A DNA stretch of 64,000 nt from Enoplolaimus lenunculus (Eukaryota; Nematoda; Enoplea; Enoplida; Thoracostomopsidae): positions 1 to 64,000 of the forward strand of contig JASANG010001516.1 of NCBI GenBank assembly GCA_030248215.1. Direction: 5' to 3'. Under the pieces are notes generated by a model. It did not search any database. It saw nothing but the letters and a program-made list of their open reading frames with translations, and was not told the DNA's origin. Every line of letters starts with the position of its first letter. Position 1 is the first letter of the stretch. The translations under genes were made by a program, and so were the position numbers. Of the stretch, positions 15,001-22,804 are shown one piece after another.

Positions 15001-15736
15001 CTTTTAATATTACACAATTTATTACGGTTACTAGGTACGTAATTTCAATACTAAAGGGTTTTTTGACGCGAGCAATCTGAATCAATTGTCTACAAAGCTT
15101 CAAAACCGATAATTGAATAGTTAGCTAATTACTAATTTGCAAATTAGCTTAAATACTTAACTGTGTTCGTAATTGTTTTATGTGCAGGAAAGAATGCATA
15201 CTGCCAATAATTCCAATCCATATAAACAGTGCAAGTTTGACCATATTAATATAGGTCTTATCATAAAATTTTCGGTCAATGTTACTTTTAGGGGCGTTTA
15301 CAGTAGCTTAAGCGTATTCTTAAGCCTAAGCCTAAGCCTAAGCGTTGCAAAAATGTGTTCCTAAGCCTAAGCTTAAGCCTAAGCGTTACAAAAATGAGTT
15401 CGTAAGCGTAAGCCTACGCAAAAAAATGTAATCTAGAATCTAAACCTACTCTTTTGTAGGCCCGCCAGAAACCGGGACGCCCCTTAACGTAACATGTGCC
15501 AAAGTTTTGAGTTAAATTAGCAAAAAATTTGCCGCTAAGCTTTTCGCGTTTTTGCTTGATCCTATAAGTTTATTCTTTTTATATTCAAGGCAATTTGTCC
15601 TGTATGCTTAGACCGATACAAAAACATGATGTTCGCCTGTGGTCACCAAACGTGTCAACAGTGTGGAGACCGGATGGACGAGTGTCCAATATGTCGAAAA
15701 AAGATTGATAAACGAACACTAGTAAATGACTATTAG
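91..15736 (+). CDS. MIB1: Mind bomb E3 ubiquitin ligase (MIB1 type), 3' part, 13 exons
   Basis: Mind bomb is a cytoplasmic RING E3 ligase that ubiquitinates Notch ligands (Delta/Jagged) so that they are endocytosed in signal-sending cells. Exons that join in phase: 91-670, 1900-2044, 3052-3185, 4109-4216, 4586-4783, 5223-5374, 6049-6181, 7837-7923, 9207-9335, 10317-10498, 12794-12965, 13918-14586, 15590-15736 (stop TAG), about 944 residues. Seen in order: the end of one Mib repeat (WTLNPAVL); a polar linker; a second Mib repeat ([11 protein letters not shown], then [19 protein letters not shown]); about eight ankyrin repeats with MIB1-like blocks ([63 protein letters not shown]); a polyQ run; a ~223-residue Ser/Asn/Gln-rich exon; and a C-terminal RING ([25 protein letters not shown]). 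The ZZ and MIB/HERC2 domains lie left of the window. The two internal RINGs of vertebrate MIB1 are not visible. Family call is very secure; the exon at 13918 is chosen by phase. Confidence 0.95.
755..870. repeat. CGGTGACG palindromic repeat
   Basis: CGTGCGGTAT (792-801) and ATACCGCACG (826-835) pair. The same vocabulary recurs at 56650-56712. Confidence 0.5.
1010..1201 (-). mobile_element. TTAGGC-core MITE, family B
   Basis: Ends GGCCAATGTAAA / TTTACATGGGCC with an internal CCTAAG hexamer tract, flanked by the 8-bp duplication AGCGTTAC (1002-1009, 1202-1209). In a MIB1 intron. Confidence 0.85.
1553..1789 (+). mobile_element. TTAGGC-core MITE, family A
   Basis: Starts GGCCCATGTTACTTTAAG; the core holds TTAGGC tracts and GCAACGCTTAGG; the right end is the complement of the left. 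The 8-bp target duplication is GTCAAACT. Confidence 0.85.
2281..2440. mobile_element. TAGCCAGCTCACC repeat (family H)
   Basis: TAGCCAGCTCACCTTGCTAG ... CCTTTGGCTACGGGCCC, with GGCTGAGCCCCTCCTG before the right end. Sister copies near 36598, 58855 and 62061; a degenerate one at 10112. In a MIB1 intron. Confidence 0.65.
3731..4060. mobile_element. CAAGAGTGGATGATG MITE (family F)
   Basis: CAAGAGTGGATGATG at the left and the matching GTTGCACACTCTTG / CACTCTTG at the right. Inside are GGGTACATTCTGTGTAGAAA and the GCACGCGTTGCGTTTTT block shared by all copies. In a MIB1 intron. Confidence 0.65.
4822..4876 (-). repeat. TTAGGC-family A fragment
   Basis: Short CCTAAG tract with GCGTTGCAAAAGTGTG, the inner part of a family A element without ends. 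Confidence 0.5.
4999..5170. mobile_element. Palindromic TGAGTCA MITE (family C), right end lost
   Basis: Left end ACACTGTAGAAAACATTGGTG, then mirrored GAGTCAAATT / AATTTGACTC arms. It ends about 50 bases before the MIB1 exon at 5223. Confidence 0.7.
5836..6026 (-). mobile_element. TTAGGC-core MITE, family A, next to a splice acceptor
   Basis: Ends GGCCAATGTTAC / GTAACATGGGCC around a CCTAAG tract. It ends just 22 bases before the MIB1 exon at 6049. An acceptor-like stretch AGCATTTAATACTT...CTTTC(T/C)AG stands on both sides (about 5806-5827 and 6027-6048). Confidence 0.8.
6338..6532 (-). mobile_element. TTAGGC-core MITE, family B
   Basis: Ends GGTCATTGTAAG / CATGGGCC with a long CCTAAG tract; the flanking 8-mers match at 6 of 8 bases (GGATTTTG, TGATTCTG). 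Confidence 0.75.
6686..6963. repeat. 95-bp tandem repeat, three units
   Basis: Units start at 6686, 6781 and 6876 (ACTATGCCCTACAAATCC). The first two are identical and the third differs near its end. Each holds the TTAGCCAGCTCAGTTTGCTA core related to family H. Confidence 0.88.
7213..7510 (+). mobile_element. TTAGGC-core MITE, family B, longest hexamer tract
   Basis: Ends GGCTCATGTAAAGATCAGG / TTTACATTGGCC, perfect 8-bp duplication CCAACTGG (7205-7212, 7511-7518). The TTAGGC tract runs about 170 bases with TTACGC variants, giving false LGLGLG open frames. Confidence 0.88.
8252..8756. mobile_element. Family F MITE with ~195-bp tandem duplication
   Basis: Starts GCAAGAGTGTATGAT, ends ATCATCTACTCTTGATA. 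The right part (from TTTAGCAGAGC) appears twice: about 8370-8560 and 8566-8756, nearly identical. Confidence 0.7.
8813..9005 (+). mobile_element. TTAGGC-core MITE, family B variant
   Basis: The left end reads GTATAGAACAGGGCCGGATC, a variant shared with the copy at 61567. Flanking 8-mers AGAAAACT / AGAGACCT match at 6 of 8 bases. Confidence 0.75.
9679..9886. mobile_element. Palindromic TGAGTCA MITE (family C)
   Basis: CACTTTAAAACAATGGTGA ... CACCATTTTTTGCAGT-like arms folding onto each other over the full length, with TA at both flanks. In a MIB1 intron. Confidence 0.75.
10112..10249. mobile_element. Family H repeat, degenerate
   Basis: GGGCTCGTAGCCAGCTTC ... GAGCTGGCTACGATCC inverted ends around AT-rich sequence. 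Confidence 0.55.
10571..10824 (+). mobile_element. TTAGGC-type MITE, family A, with 110-bp tandem duplication
   Basis: The left 110 bases are repeated almost perfectly (10571-10680, 10681-10790) before the right end GTAACATTGGCC. Target duplication CAGTTTTA / CAATTTTA (7 of 8). Confidence 0.85.
10909..11216. mobile_element. Family F MITE
   Basis: TATCAAGAGTGGATCATTAC ... CTCGGCTCTTGA; touches the HINE-like element that follows. Confidence 0.65.
11219..12403 (+). mobile_element. Helentron/HINE-like element with six-unit tandem core, copy 1
   Basis: Starts CCAGTCGTAGTGGGACTACA and ends in a 29-base hairpin (CGAAACTCCGAG, loop CTTCG, CTCGGAGTTTCG at 12362-12390) followed by CTTCGCTCAATAA. TTATTGAGCGAAGC near the left end is the complement of the right end (subterminal inverted repeat). 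Between lie units starting at TATGCAAATT 11281, 11436, 11611, 11786, 11961 and 12129, mostly 175 bp apart, then a GGACAGAC tract. No coding sequence. It lies in a MIB1 intron, directly after another repeat (10909-11216). Ends plus tandem core match Helentron-associated elements; a foldback MITE is the alternative. Confidence 0.7.
12794..12965 (+). CDS. MIB1: MIB1 exon with polyglutamine run
   Basis: A 57-residue exon that joins in phase to the exon ending at 10498 and to the one starting at 13918. It codes for a basic stretch, then roughly seventeen glutamines from mixed CAA/CAG codons, then a Q/K-rich tail. Mixed codons make it less prone to slippage than pure CAG. It sits where vertebrate MIB1 has its first internal RING fingers. 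Confidence 0.8.
13296..13490 (+). mobile_element. tRNA-derived SINE
   Basis: TAGCTGAGTGGTGATGG (A box) and GGAGTTCAAATCC (B box) are 35 bases apart in a tRNA-like head; no good acceptor stem, and an unrelated tail follows. In a MIB1 intron. Confidence 0.6.
13573..13822. mobile_element. TTAA-flanked MITE (family G, piggyBac-type)
   Basis: TTAA-GCC ... GGC-TTAA at the ends, with inner TTTTTGCAGCGAAAACT / TGCAAAAACTTGCACGTGTG arms. In a MIB1 intron. A TTAA target and GCCCTATTCACACG ends across copies suggest a piggyBac-mobilised family. Confidence 0.7.
14759..15170 (-). mobile_element. Helentron/HINE-like element, shortened inverted copy
   Basis: Minus-oriented copy in the last MIB1 intron: it begins TTATTGAGCGAAG, keeps TTTCGCGAAGCG and the GGACGGACAT-type tract, has one or two core units, and ends near the TTTGCAAATTAG and GTGTTCG marks of the left end. 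Confidence 0.6.
15274..15499 (-). mobile_element. TTAGGC-core MITE, family A
   Basis: Ends GGTCAATGTTAC / GTAACATGTGCC around CCTAAG tracts in the last MIB1 intron. Flanks AAATTTTC / AAAGTTTT match at 6 of 8. Confidence 0.78.
15590..15736 (+). CDS. MIB1: Last exon of MIB1: C-terminal RING finger
   Basis: A 48-residue exon after an acceptor at 15588-15589. It holds a C3HC4 RING: CPVC, then CGH, CQQC and CPIC, ending KRTLVNDY and stop. In this family the last RING is the one that recruits the E2 enzyme, so catalytic ability looks kept even though the middle RINGs are not seen. Part of the gene entry above; listed separately because it fixes strand and 3' end. Confidence 0.93.
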   Translation, partial: AICPVCLDRYKNMMFACGHQTCQQCGDRMDECPICRKKIDKRTLVNDY

Positions 15737-15769
15737 AATGCAGTTAAGGTGTTAAAAACATAACCGGTA

Positions 15770-15775
15770 AATAAA
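15770..15775 (+). promoter_or_regulatory. Polyadenylation signal of MIB1
   Basis: A canonical AATAAA lies 34 bases after the MIB1 stop codon, giving a very short 3' UTR if it is used. Confidence 0.6.
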
Positions 15776-16157
15776 ATGCGTTACTTGAGATGCGACAAAT
15801 ATCATGCACTATGCAGTGGCACAAATAAGAGGGGGAGACGGATACTTATTTTTCGTCTCCTGAGGGTGCCCCCGTCGCTATTTGGATCCGGACTGTTATT
15901 TATTTAACATTAATAGCATCAGTTATTTGAACAAGACTCCTTTAAAATTACTGCCAGTTAATGGTTTAAGTTTAATGCTTTAGCAATGTTGTTATGCAGC
16001 TGCGAATATACGTAGATGACATTCAGAGTGCAACTGCTACCGGAAGTGAAAAATACCGAAGCCGTAGGTGAACAGTATCTGACAGAGCTCTAGGTGATGC
16101 GAAACTATGTAGTTATAAATGTTTAATTTGCTATATTTTAGCAATATCTGTAAGGTG

Positions 16158-16510
16158 CAGGGTGCAACCTGAGGTCTGACTTCGGCTCCAGCTCCGGCAG
16201 AAAAACGGCCTTCGTCTCCGGTAGAATTTTTGCCGGAGGTTCCGACGTTTTCGGTAGTAAAATTTTGCATAAATTTGCAAAATTTATCTGTTCAGCGCGT
16301 ATCGTTTTTCTTTTGTTCACACTTTTCAGGAAAGAATTTCCGAAATTTCGAAGGAAATTAGCGTAAAAGCAAACAACTTAACAACATATTGCAGATATTG
16401 GCTAAAATTAACTAATTAATCATCATTTTTACTACCTCCTTTCGCCTCACTTCCGGCAAGTTTCGTTGACCTCCGGCTCCGGCATTTTTCACCTCCGGTT
16501 GCACCCTGGT
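16158..16510. mobile_element. hAT-type MITE, CAGGGTGCAACC ends (family I)
   Basis: CAGGGTGCAACCTGAGGTCT at the left and CACCTCCGGTTGCACCCTG at the right enclose GGCTCCGGC-type words and AT-rich sequence. The CAGGG start is typical of hAT ends. Confidence 0.7.
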
Positions 16511-16881
16511 ATAAGGTGTCAAATCGTTTGGTTTTACGCTTAACTTTTACGAAATTTCAGCAATTTTTCCTCAAATTTGTTGCCAGAAGTTAAAACGAAT
16601 CGCGCCAAACAGATAACTTTGCAAATCTATGCGAAATTTTGCTACCGAAACTGCCAGAACCTCTGTCAAAATTCTGCTCTAGCCGGAGGTCGATTTTCTG
16701 CCAGAGCTAGAGGCAAATCTTCGGTTGTACTTTGGTAACATTATTTTGAGTATTGAATCAAATTCTGTGCTGAACTTATATAACTAGGCTCTCAGGAAGA
16801 GTTGAAAACCATTTATGACATCTCGTTAACAAAGATTGACGTTTATGATCTAATTAGTAATTTTGAATCCCATCCATTTAC

Positions 16882-16943
16882 CAGAGGACAACCGGTGGTC
16901 TATCTGCGGCTCCGACTCAGTTTTCACCTCCGGTTGCACCCTG
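16882..16943. mobile_element. 62-bp hAT-type mini-element (family I)
   Basis: CAGAGGACAACCGG ... CACCTCCGGTTGCACCCTG with a perfect 8-bp target duplication CCATTTAC (16874-16881, 16944-16951). Only the two ends remain. Confidence 0.78.
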
Positions 16944-18140
16944 CCATTTACGAGCCCTAATTAAGGAAATACATTCCTTATCCCTAAGCCTAAACGCAAG
17001 CCTAATGCTAAGCATCAGCTTTGCAGCTCCTAAATACAACCCTAGTCCCCCTGTTTCGTGTTCGGAACGCTTCTACTAAATGCGGGGCTCGTCATTACAA
17101 CGTTAGTTGATAAAATCTTGTCCAGGTTAATCCGGTGTCTAGTTTAAACAATTTGATTAACCTGCTATCCTCATACAACAAACCGTTAGTACTAGGACAT
17201 CATACGATATTTAACACATACGAGCATCCCAATATGATCATCCCAAGCGTCTGCTTACTGGAGGCAACGTATTATAAAATTACCGTTGCACACCATATAC
17301 TAGAATTTAAAAAAATTGAATTTATTGTATTTAGGAAGAAATCATTTACCACTCAGTTCTCTTTCATTAGTACACGAACAATTTAATACAGTGTGCCGAA
17401 TAATACCGTGATGTGTGGCAGAATTTTGGAATATTAATTTCGCGTACATGTCCCTGGTGTCATTTGACACGTTACTTTTGCCCATGTAAAGATTACTTTT
17501 GCCCATGTAAAGATTAGGGGAGGAACGTTGAGACTGCAATAAAGTACGATAAGCTCTAAAATTCGTGTTGACGTCGAACCAACATGGATTACCGTGAACT
17601 CCGCATAACATATGCTGACAAGAGTATGCAACTACCAGCTCAAAGACAAACCAACAGCTTAAAACACGTTTTAATTTTTCATAATATAAATACATATTTT
17701 AACAATACTGACGTAATAACAATGAACATATTCCGAAGCTTATGTGGTTACATAATTTCACCCTCGTACTATTTGCAAGCAATTGATAGTGAGATGGGTT
17801 AACCACGCACCAAAGATTTGCATCCGAAAATCTCGCGTAAAGGTCGCTTTAGTTTTCCTCATATATACTCAGATCCAGAAACTTCTTAGAATTACACAGG
17901 TTGGCTATATTGCACATGCTGCAATATAATAAGCAACGCCTCTTATCCACAAAAGGGCTCTGTTAAAAATGTCACCGTTTTGCACGGAAAGTTTATACCT
18001 CAAAATAAACATTTTTATCACACTCCACAATACGTTTGCAAAGTCATGCATAGATTCATTTTTCGTTCACACTGCTAATAATGCAAAAGTTAAAAAAAAT
18101 TGACCACAGTCGCACGCCAGTAGAAATGTGCCAAAAATCA

Positions 18141-21100
18141 TTACGCGGTATTTGTCTGCACTCTGTTTTCGTCAAACCGTGCTTTCGCTTCAACACTAAT
18201 GCTTTCATACGCAGTCAGCATTTGAGCTCTGCATCTGTCAGCTAAATCAGGCACATCCGATGAATCGCAGTTTAACACGGATATCGGGGGTAATACTTCA
18301 ACTATCACAGAGCCACCTGAAATTTGTTGTAAACGTGGACCATGTATGAAATGAAGGTTTACCGCTTTTCCGCGAGACTTTGCTTAGGCTTAGGCTTAGG
18401 TACAGGGTTATTTTTACGCTTAGGCTTAGGAATATGCTCACACTACTGTTACGGTTATTGTATCATTCTTCTCATAAGGTAAAAAGCAGATTTCTCAGGT
18501 GAGAAAGATACAACGTTTAAAAACATGCCCCGGCCATATCCCGGAATTTTTCAGCGAAAATACCCGGAATAGCCGCAATGCGCGCATCCGGAATCAACAC
18601 TAAGAGTGGCAGCATTTAAAATCAAATACCAACACCCCGATTTTGTTGGCGAACCTACCGGCAATAACCTTAACACATGAACCCGGATGCCCTCTAGGAA
18701 TAATGCAAACTTAACTTTGCGTTTAGCAAAACGGTAAGTTCAAGCTCAGCAAGAAATTTTTGACGCACAGCGTTACGTGTTACAAATTTTAGGTACCAGA
18801 TTAAGCCAATCGTAAATATACACTCCAGTATTAATACGTACCGTGATGCCAATAGCGTTCGATTTTGTTGTAAAATGGTTGGTAAGACGAAACTACAACT
18901 GGAACCAACGAGACCTAAAACGACAAAACGACTACAAATATTTGATTTTAAAAATATCATTTTAAACCAGACTTTTCAAAACCACAAATTAAAATTATAA
19001 TAGTAATGCAAAATAATAAATCTGAAGTGCAAAATGAACTATTCAAATCACTTCAACTTTGCACAATTATGGTTTCCTTCCAGTTTAATTCCAGCACAAA
19101 AAAAAACGAAAAATTAACTTTTTACCATTAGCCATGTAATACTGTTTTGTCTCTACAAACCTGAGCCTGAACTGCAATATGAAAAGCGCCTTTCTTGAAC
19201 GTGAGCATTCCTGACTCGTGGTGACGCGTTCCTTCAGGAAAAACCCAAAGCTTAACCTGCAAAAGCTAACTGAAATACGAGGTATTACACAAAACAAAAT
19301 TCATCAAATCAAAACATAAGCGTAGCTCTTCACTATTAAAAATACACAAACCGTAAGCGAAACGCAAGTGCATAATAAAAATAAGCTATATTTGCCGGCA
19401 TTTTGTTTAAAACGTTGTCTAGCAAAAAGAAAATTACATTTTTCGAGTGAACTTTGTCCACTACCATATCAACTGTCTCATGTGCTTTCGCTGGATTAAA
19501 ACGGTCAATAAAAATTACACCACATAGCCAGGCAGCCAAACCAAATGGACCCGCATATAACAATGACTTCTTGGCAAGTGGCGTGCATCTTTCAGGAAAT
19601 GCGACCATCATGACTGAAAGTATATCAGATTATTACCTCTTCATAAGTTTGCAACTTGCATGATTGCCGTTCTGATATCATATAATATAACCAGTCGTAG
19701 TGGGACTACATTCATTGAGCGAAGCTCGAACACACGTAAGCAATTAAGGTAATATGCAAATTAGTTATTAGCTAACTATTCATTTATCGGTTTTGGAGAT
19801 TTGTAAGCAATTTCCTCGGATTCCTCGCACCCAAAAACCCTTCAGCCGCTCTAATAATTATCGGAATAATTTAAAAAGTCCTAATTTTCTCTGGTCAATT
19901 AAGTTAATATGCAAATTAGCTATTAGCTAACTATTCAATTATCGGCTTTGGATGTTTGAAAAGTATTTATTCAAATTCCTCGCATCAAAAAAACCTTTAG
20001 TGCTGAAATTATATTGCTTTTAACCTTAATAATTAGTGAAATATTGTAAAAAGTCCTAATTTAGGCTTATAAACTATGCTAATATGCAAATTATCTATTA
20101 GCTAACTGCTCAATTATCCGTTTTGGAGATTTGTAAACAGTCTACGCAGATTCCTCGTACCCAAAAACCCTTTAATGCGAAAATTAGATTGCTTCTAACT
20201 GTAATAATTAGTGAAATATTATGGAAAGTCCTAATTTAGGCTTAATTAATTATGCAAATTTGCCTGTAGCTAATAAACGGCTTAAAATTGTCAAACCCCA
20301 ATGCGAGGTTAACACCCCAGGATAATTGGCTTTCAAACAAAAAAGTCTATCAAAATCGGTTCAGCCGTTCCTGATTCTTTTTGGACGGACAGACGGACGG
20401 ACATCCACCTTTCGACCCCCAAGTACAAAACATAAAACGCTTCGCGAAACTCCGAGCTTCGCTCGGAGTTTCGCTTCGCTCAATAAAATAATTAAGAACA
20501 GATAAACACCTAATCATTGATGTTAAAAACAAACTTCAGTGAACCAAAATTTTTTCGAAATACCAATAAATATTTATTTTAACATTTTCAAAGTTAAACA
20601 CACACGTGACATTGGTTGGTTAAACAACCGGACATTCACCAAAACATATAATGAAACTCTTTCTCGCTTTGAATTATATTATATTCTTACTAATCATATC
20701 AAGAGAGCTTTGATGATTAGATACAATGACAAGCGGTTTATCTGATTTTAAGTTGTGCCGACCGCGAACTTCAACATCGATACCGTATATGCTTGTGAAA
20801 GACAGAAACAGCTTCCGCACGATCCTAAAAGATACAACCAGTTGAATCTTTATGTATTGCACGTTAGTGTGCAACCGGATATCCAGCACCAGCTCAAGCG
20901 TTAAAACATCTGATACCTCAAGCTCCAGTATTATAAGTTACCGGATATTTATGACTGAAAAGTACGCGAATCCTCACTATTATTTACGGCCAAAATTACA
21001 ACTTAACGTGCCTGGACTCAAGTAAATATCCGGCTGCGGTCGACTATTTTACTATTCGGTTCCGGCTCTAGCTTTTTGGTACGTATACGATCGCACCCAG

Positions 21101-22804
21101 CACATCACATGATACAAACTATACCAGTCGTAGTGGGACTACATTTATTGAGCGAAGCTCGAACACAAGTAAGCAATTAAGGTAATATGCATATTAGTTA
21201 TTAGCTTATTCATTTATCGGTTTTGGAGGTTTGTAGGCAATTTCCTCGGATTCCTCGCACTCAAAAACCCCTCAGCCACCCTAATAATTATTGGAATAAT
21301 TAAAAAAGTCCTAATTTTGTCTCGTCAATTAAGCAAATATGCAAATTATGTATTAGCTAACTATTCGACAATTGCTTTTAAAGGTCTTAAGACAATTTAT
21401 TCAGATTCCTCGCACCCAAAAACCCACTATTGCTGAAATTAGATTGTTTGTAACCCTAATAATTAGTGAGACATTGTAAAAACGTCTAATTTAGGCTTAT
21501 CAATTATAGTTATATGCAAATTATCTATTAGCTAACTACTCAATTATCGGTTTTTCGGTTTTAGACGTTTGTAAACAATTTATACAGATTCCTCGCACCA
21601 AAAAACCTTCAGTAAACCCTAATAATTATTGAAATAATTTAAAAAGTCCTAATTTTGTCTTGTCAATTAAGCTAATAGCAAATTAGCTATTAGCTAACTA
21701 TTCAGTTATCGGTTTTGGAGGTTTGTAAACAATTTATTCAGATTCCTCGCCCCCAAAAACCTTCAGTAAACCCTAATATTTATTTAAATATTTAAAAAGT
21801 CCTGGTTTTGTCTTGGCAATTAAGGTAATATGTAAATTAGCTATTAACTAACTATTCATGTTTGGTTTGGGATGTTTGTAACCAATTTATTCAAATTTCT
21901 CGCATTTAAAAACCCTTCATTGCTGAAATTATATTGCTTTTAACCTTAATAATTAGTGAAATAATGTAAGAAGTCCTAATTTAGGCTTACAAACTGCTAA
22001 TATGCAATTATCCATTAGTTAACTACTACTCAATTATCAGTTTTGGAGGTTTGTAAACAGTCTACGGAGATTTCTCGCACCCAAAAACTCTTTAATGCTA
22101 AAATTAGATTGCTTCTAACTGTAATAATTACTGAAATATTGTGGAAAGTCCTAATTTAGGCTTAATTAATTAATTATGCACATTAGCCTGTAGCTAATAA
22201 GCGGCTTAAAATTTTAAAACCGCAATGCGAGGTTAACACCCTAGGATAATTGGCTTTCAAACAAAAAAGTTTATGAAAATCGGTTCAGCCGTTCCTGAGA
22301 TTCTTTTCGGACGGACAGACGGACGGACGGACATACACCTTTCGACACCCAAGTACAAAACAAAAAACGCTTCGCGAAACACCGAGCTTCGCTCGGAGTT
22401 TCGCTTCGCTCAATAAAAACATAGCTCTGCATGACAATCTTTCCACTATTAAACTATATAAATACATAGCACTGCATGACAATCTTTCCACTATTAATAA
22501 ATTTGCAAATTTTTTGCAATTCTTTTTTATTTATTCTAGAAACCAACCTGCTTGTGCAAATTAAACATCACATAAAACATTCTACAAATCACTGATGATT
22601 GTAAGCTTTACATTTATACACGTACTTAAAATTTTGAACATTACATGGCCAAGGTAAGCTCGCAAAACACGTTAGGAGACCAACCAATCCAGCGATGGCG
22701 TAAAATACAAGCATTTTCAAAAAATATCGAAACGCGTGAGAAAATCGCCATAACGGAGGACCGAAAGCAGTGATAAAAAACAAAATCCATACGACAAAAT
22801 CCAT
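18141..22804 (-). CDS. AGPAT: 1-acyl-sn-glycerol-3-phosphate acyltransferase (AGPAT1/2 type), complete
   Basis: Makes phosphatidic acid by adding an acyl group to the sn-2 position of lysophosphatidic acid, an ER-membrane step of phospholipid and triglyceride synthesis. Six phase-consistent exons on the minus strand: 22804-22626, 20824-20691, 19613-19438, 19256-19161, 18914-18842, 18316-18141, giving 277 residues, the usual AGPAT1/2 length. Residues 1-59 hold two hydrophobic segments. Then come the PlsC motifs: NHQSSLD with His97 and Asp102 (HX4D catalytic pair), GVIFIDR (motif II), FPEGTR at 169-174 (motif III, phosphate binding) and VPVVVSSY (motif IV). The ATG at 22804 gives the expected N-terminus. 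Introns 1 and 2 each hold a Helentron/HINE-like element. It converges with MIB1 across a 2.4-kb spacer. Whether it is the AGPAT1 or AGPAT2 orthologue is not resolved. Confidence 0.95.
18379..18453 (+). mobile_element. TTAGGC-core MITE remnant
   Basis: TTAGGC tract with AGGAATATGCTC and a trailing ACTGTTACGG, without clear ends. It sits in the last AGPAT intron, close to exon 6. Confidence 0.55.
19691..20486 (+). mobile_element. Helentron/HINE-like element, copy 2 (four units)
   Basis: Same left end, subterminal repeat, GGACAGAC tract and 3' hairpin (20445-20473) as copy 1, but fewer core units: TATGCAAATT at 19753, 19908, 20083 and 20251. It lies in AGPAT intron 2. Confidence 0.7.
21124..22416 (+). 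mobile_element. Helentron/HINE-like element, copy 3 (seven decayed units)
   Basis: Same ends and hairpin (22375-22403, one mismatch). Core units begin near 21186, 21338, 21513, 21675, 21829, 22001 and 22175, more diverged than in copies 1 and 2. It lies in AGPAT intron 1. Confidence 0.7.

Larger units (their letters stand above)
15737..18140. other. Spacer between convergent MIB1 and AGPAT
   Basis: Holds the MIB1 poly(A) signal, two hAT-type family I elements and, at 17475-17525, two tandem family B end fragments (GCCCATGTAAAGATTA). No supported gene. Confidence 0.7.

Noticed and set aside
17135-17386. 83-residue plus-strand frame between MIB1 and AGPAT
   Set aside because: No domain, no clear context, and chance length.
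18694-18960. 88-residue minus-strand frame as a membrane protein
   Set aside because: It overlaps AGPAT exon 5 in a different frame; the AGPAT frame ([12 protein letters not shown]) is the real one.
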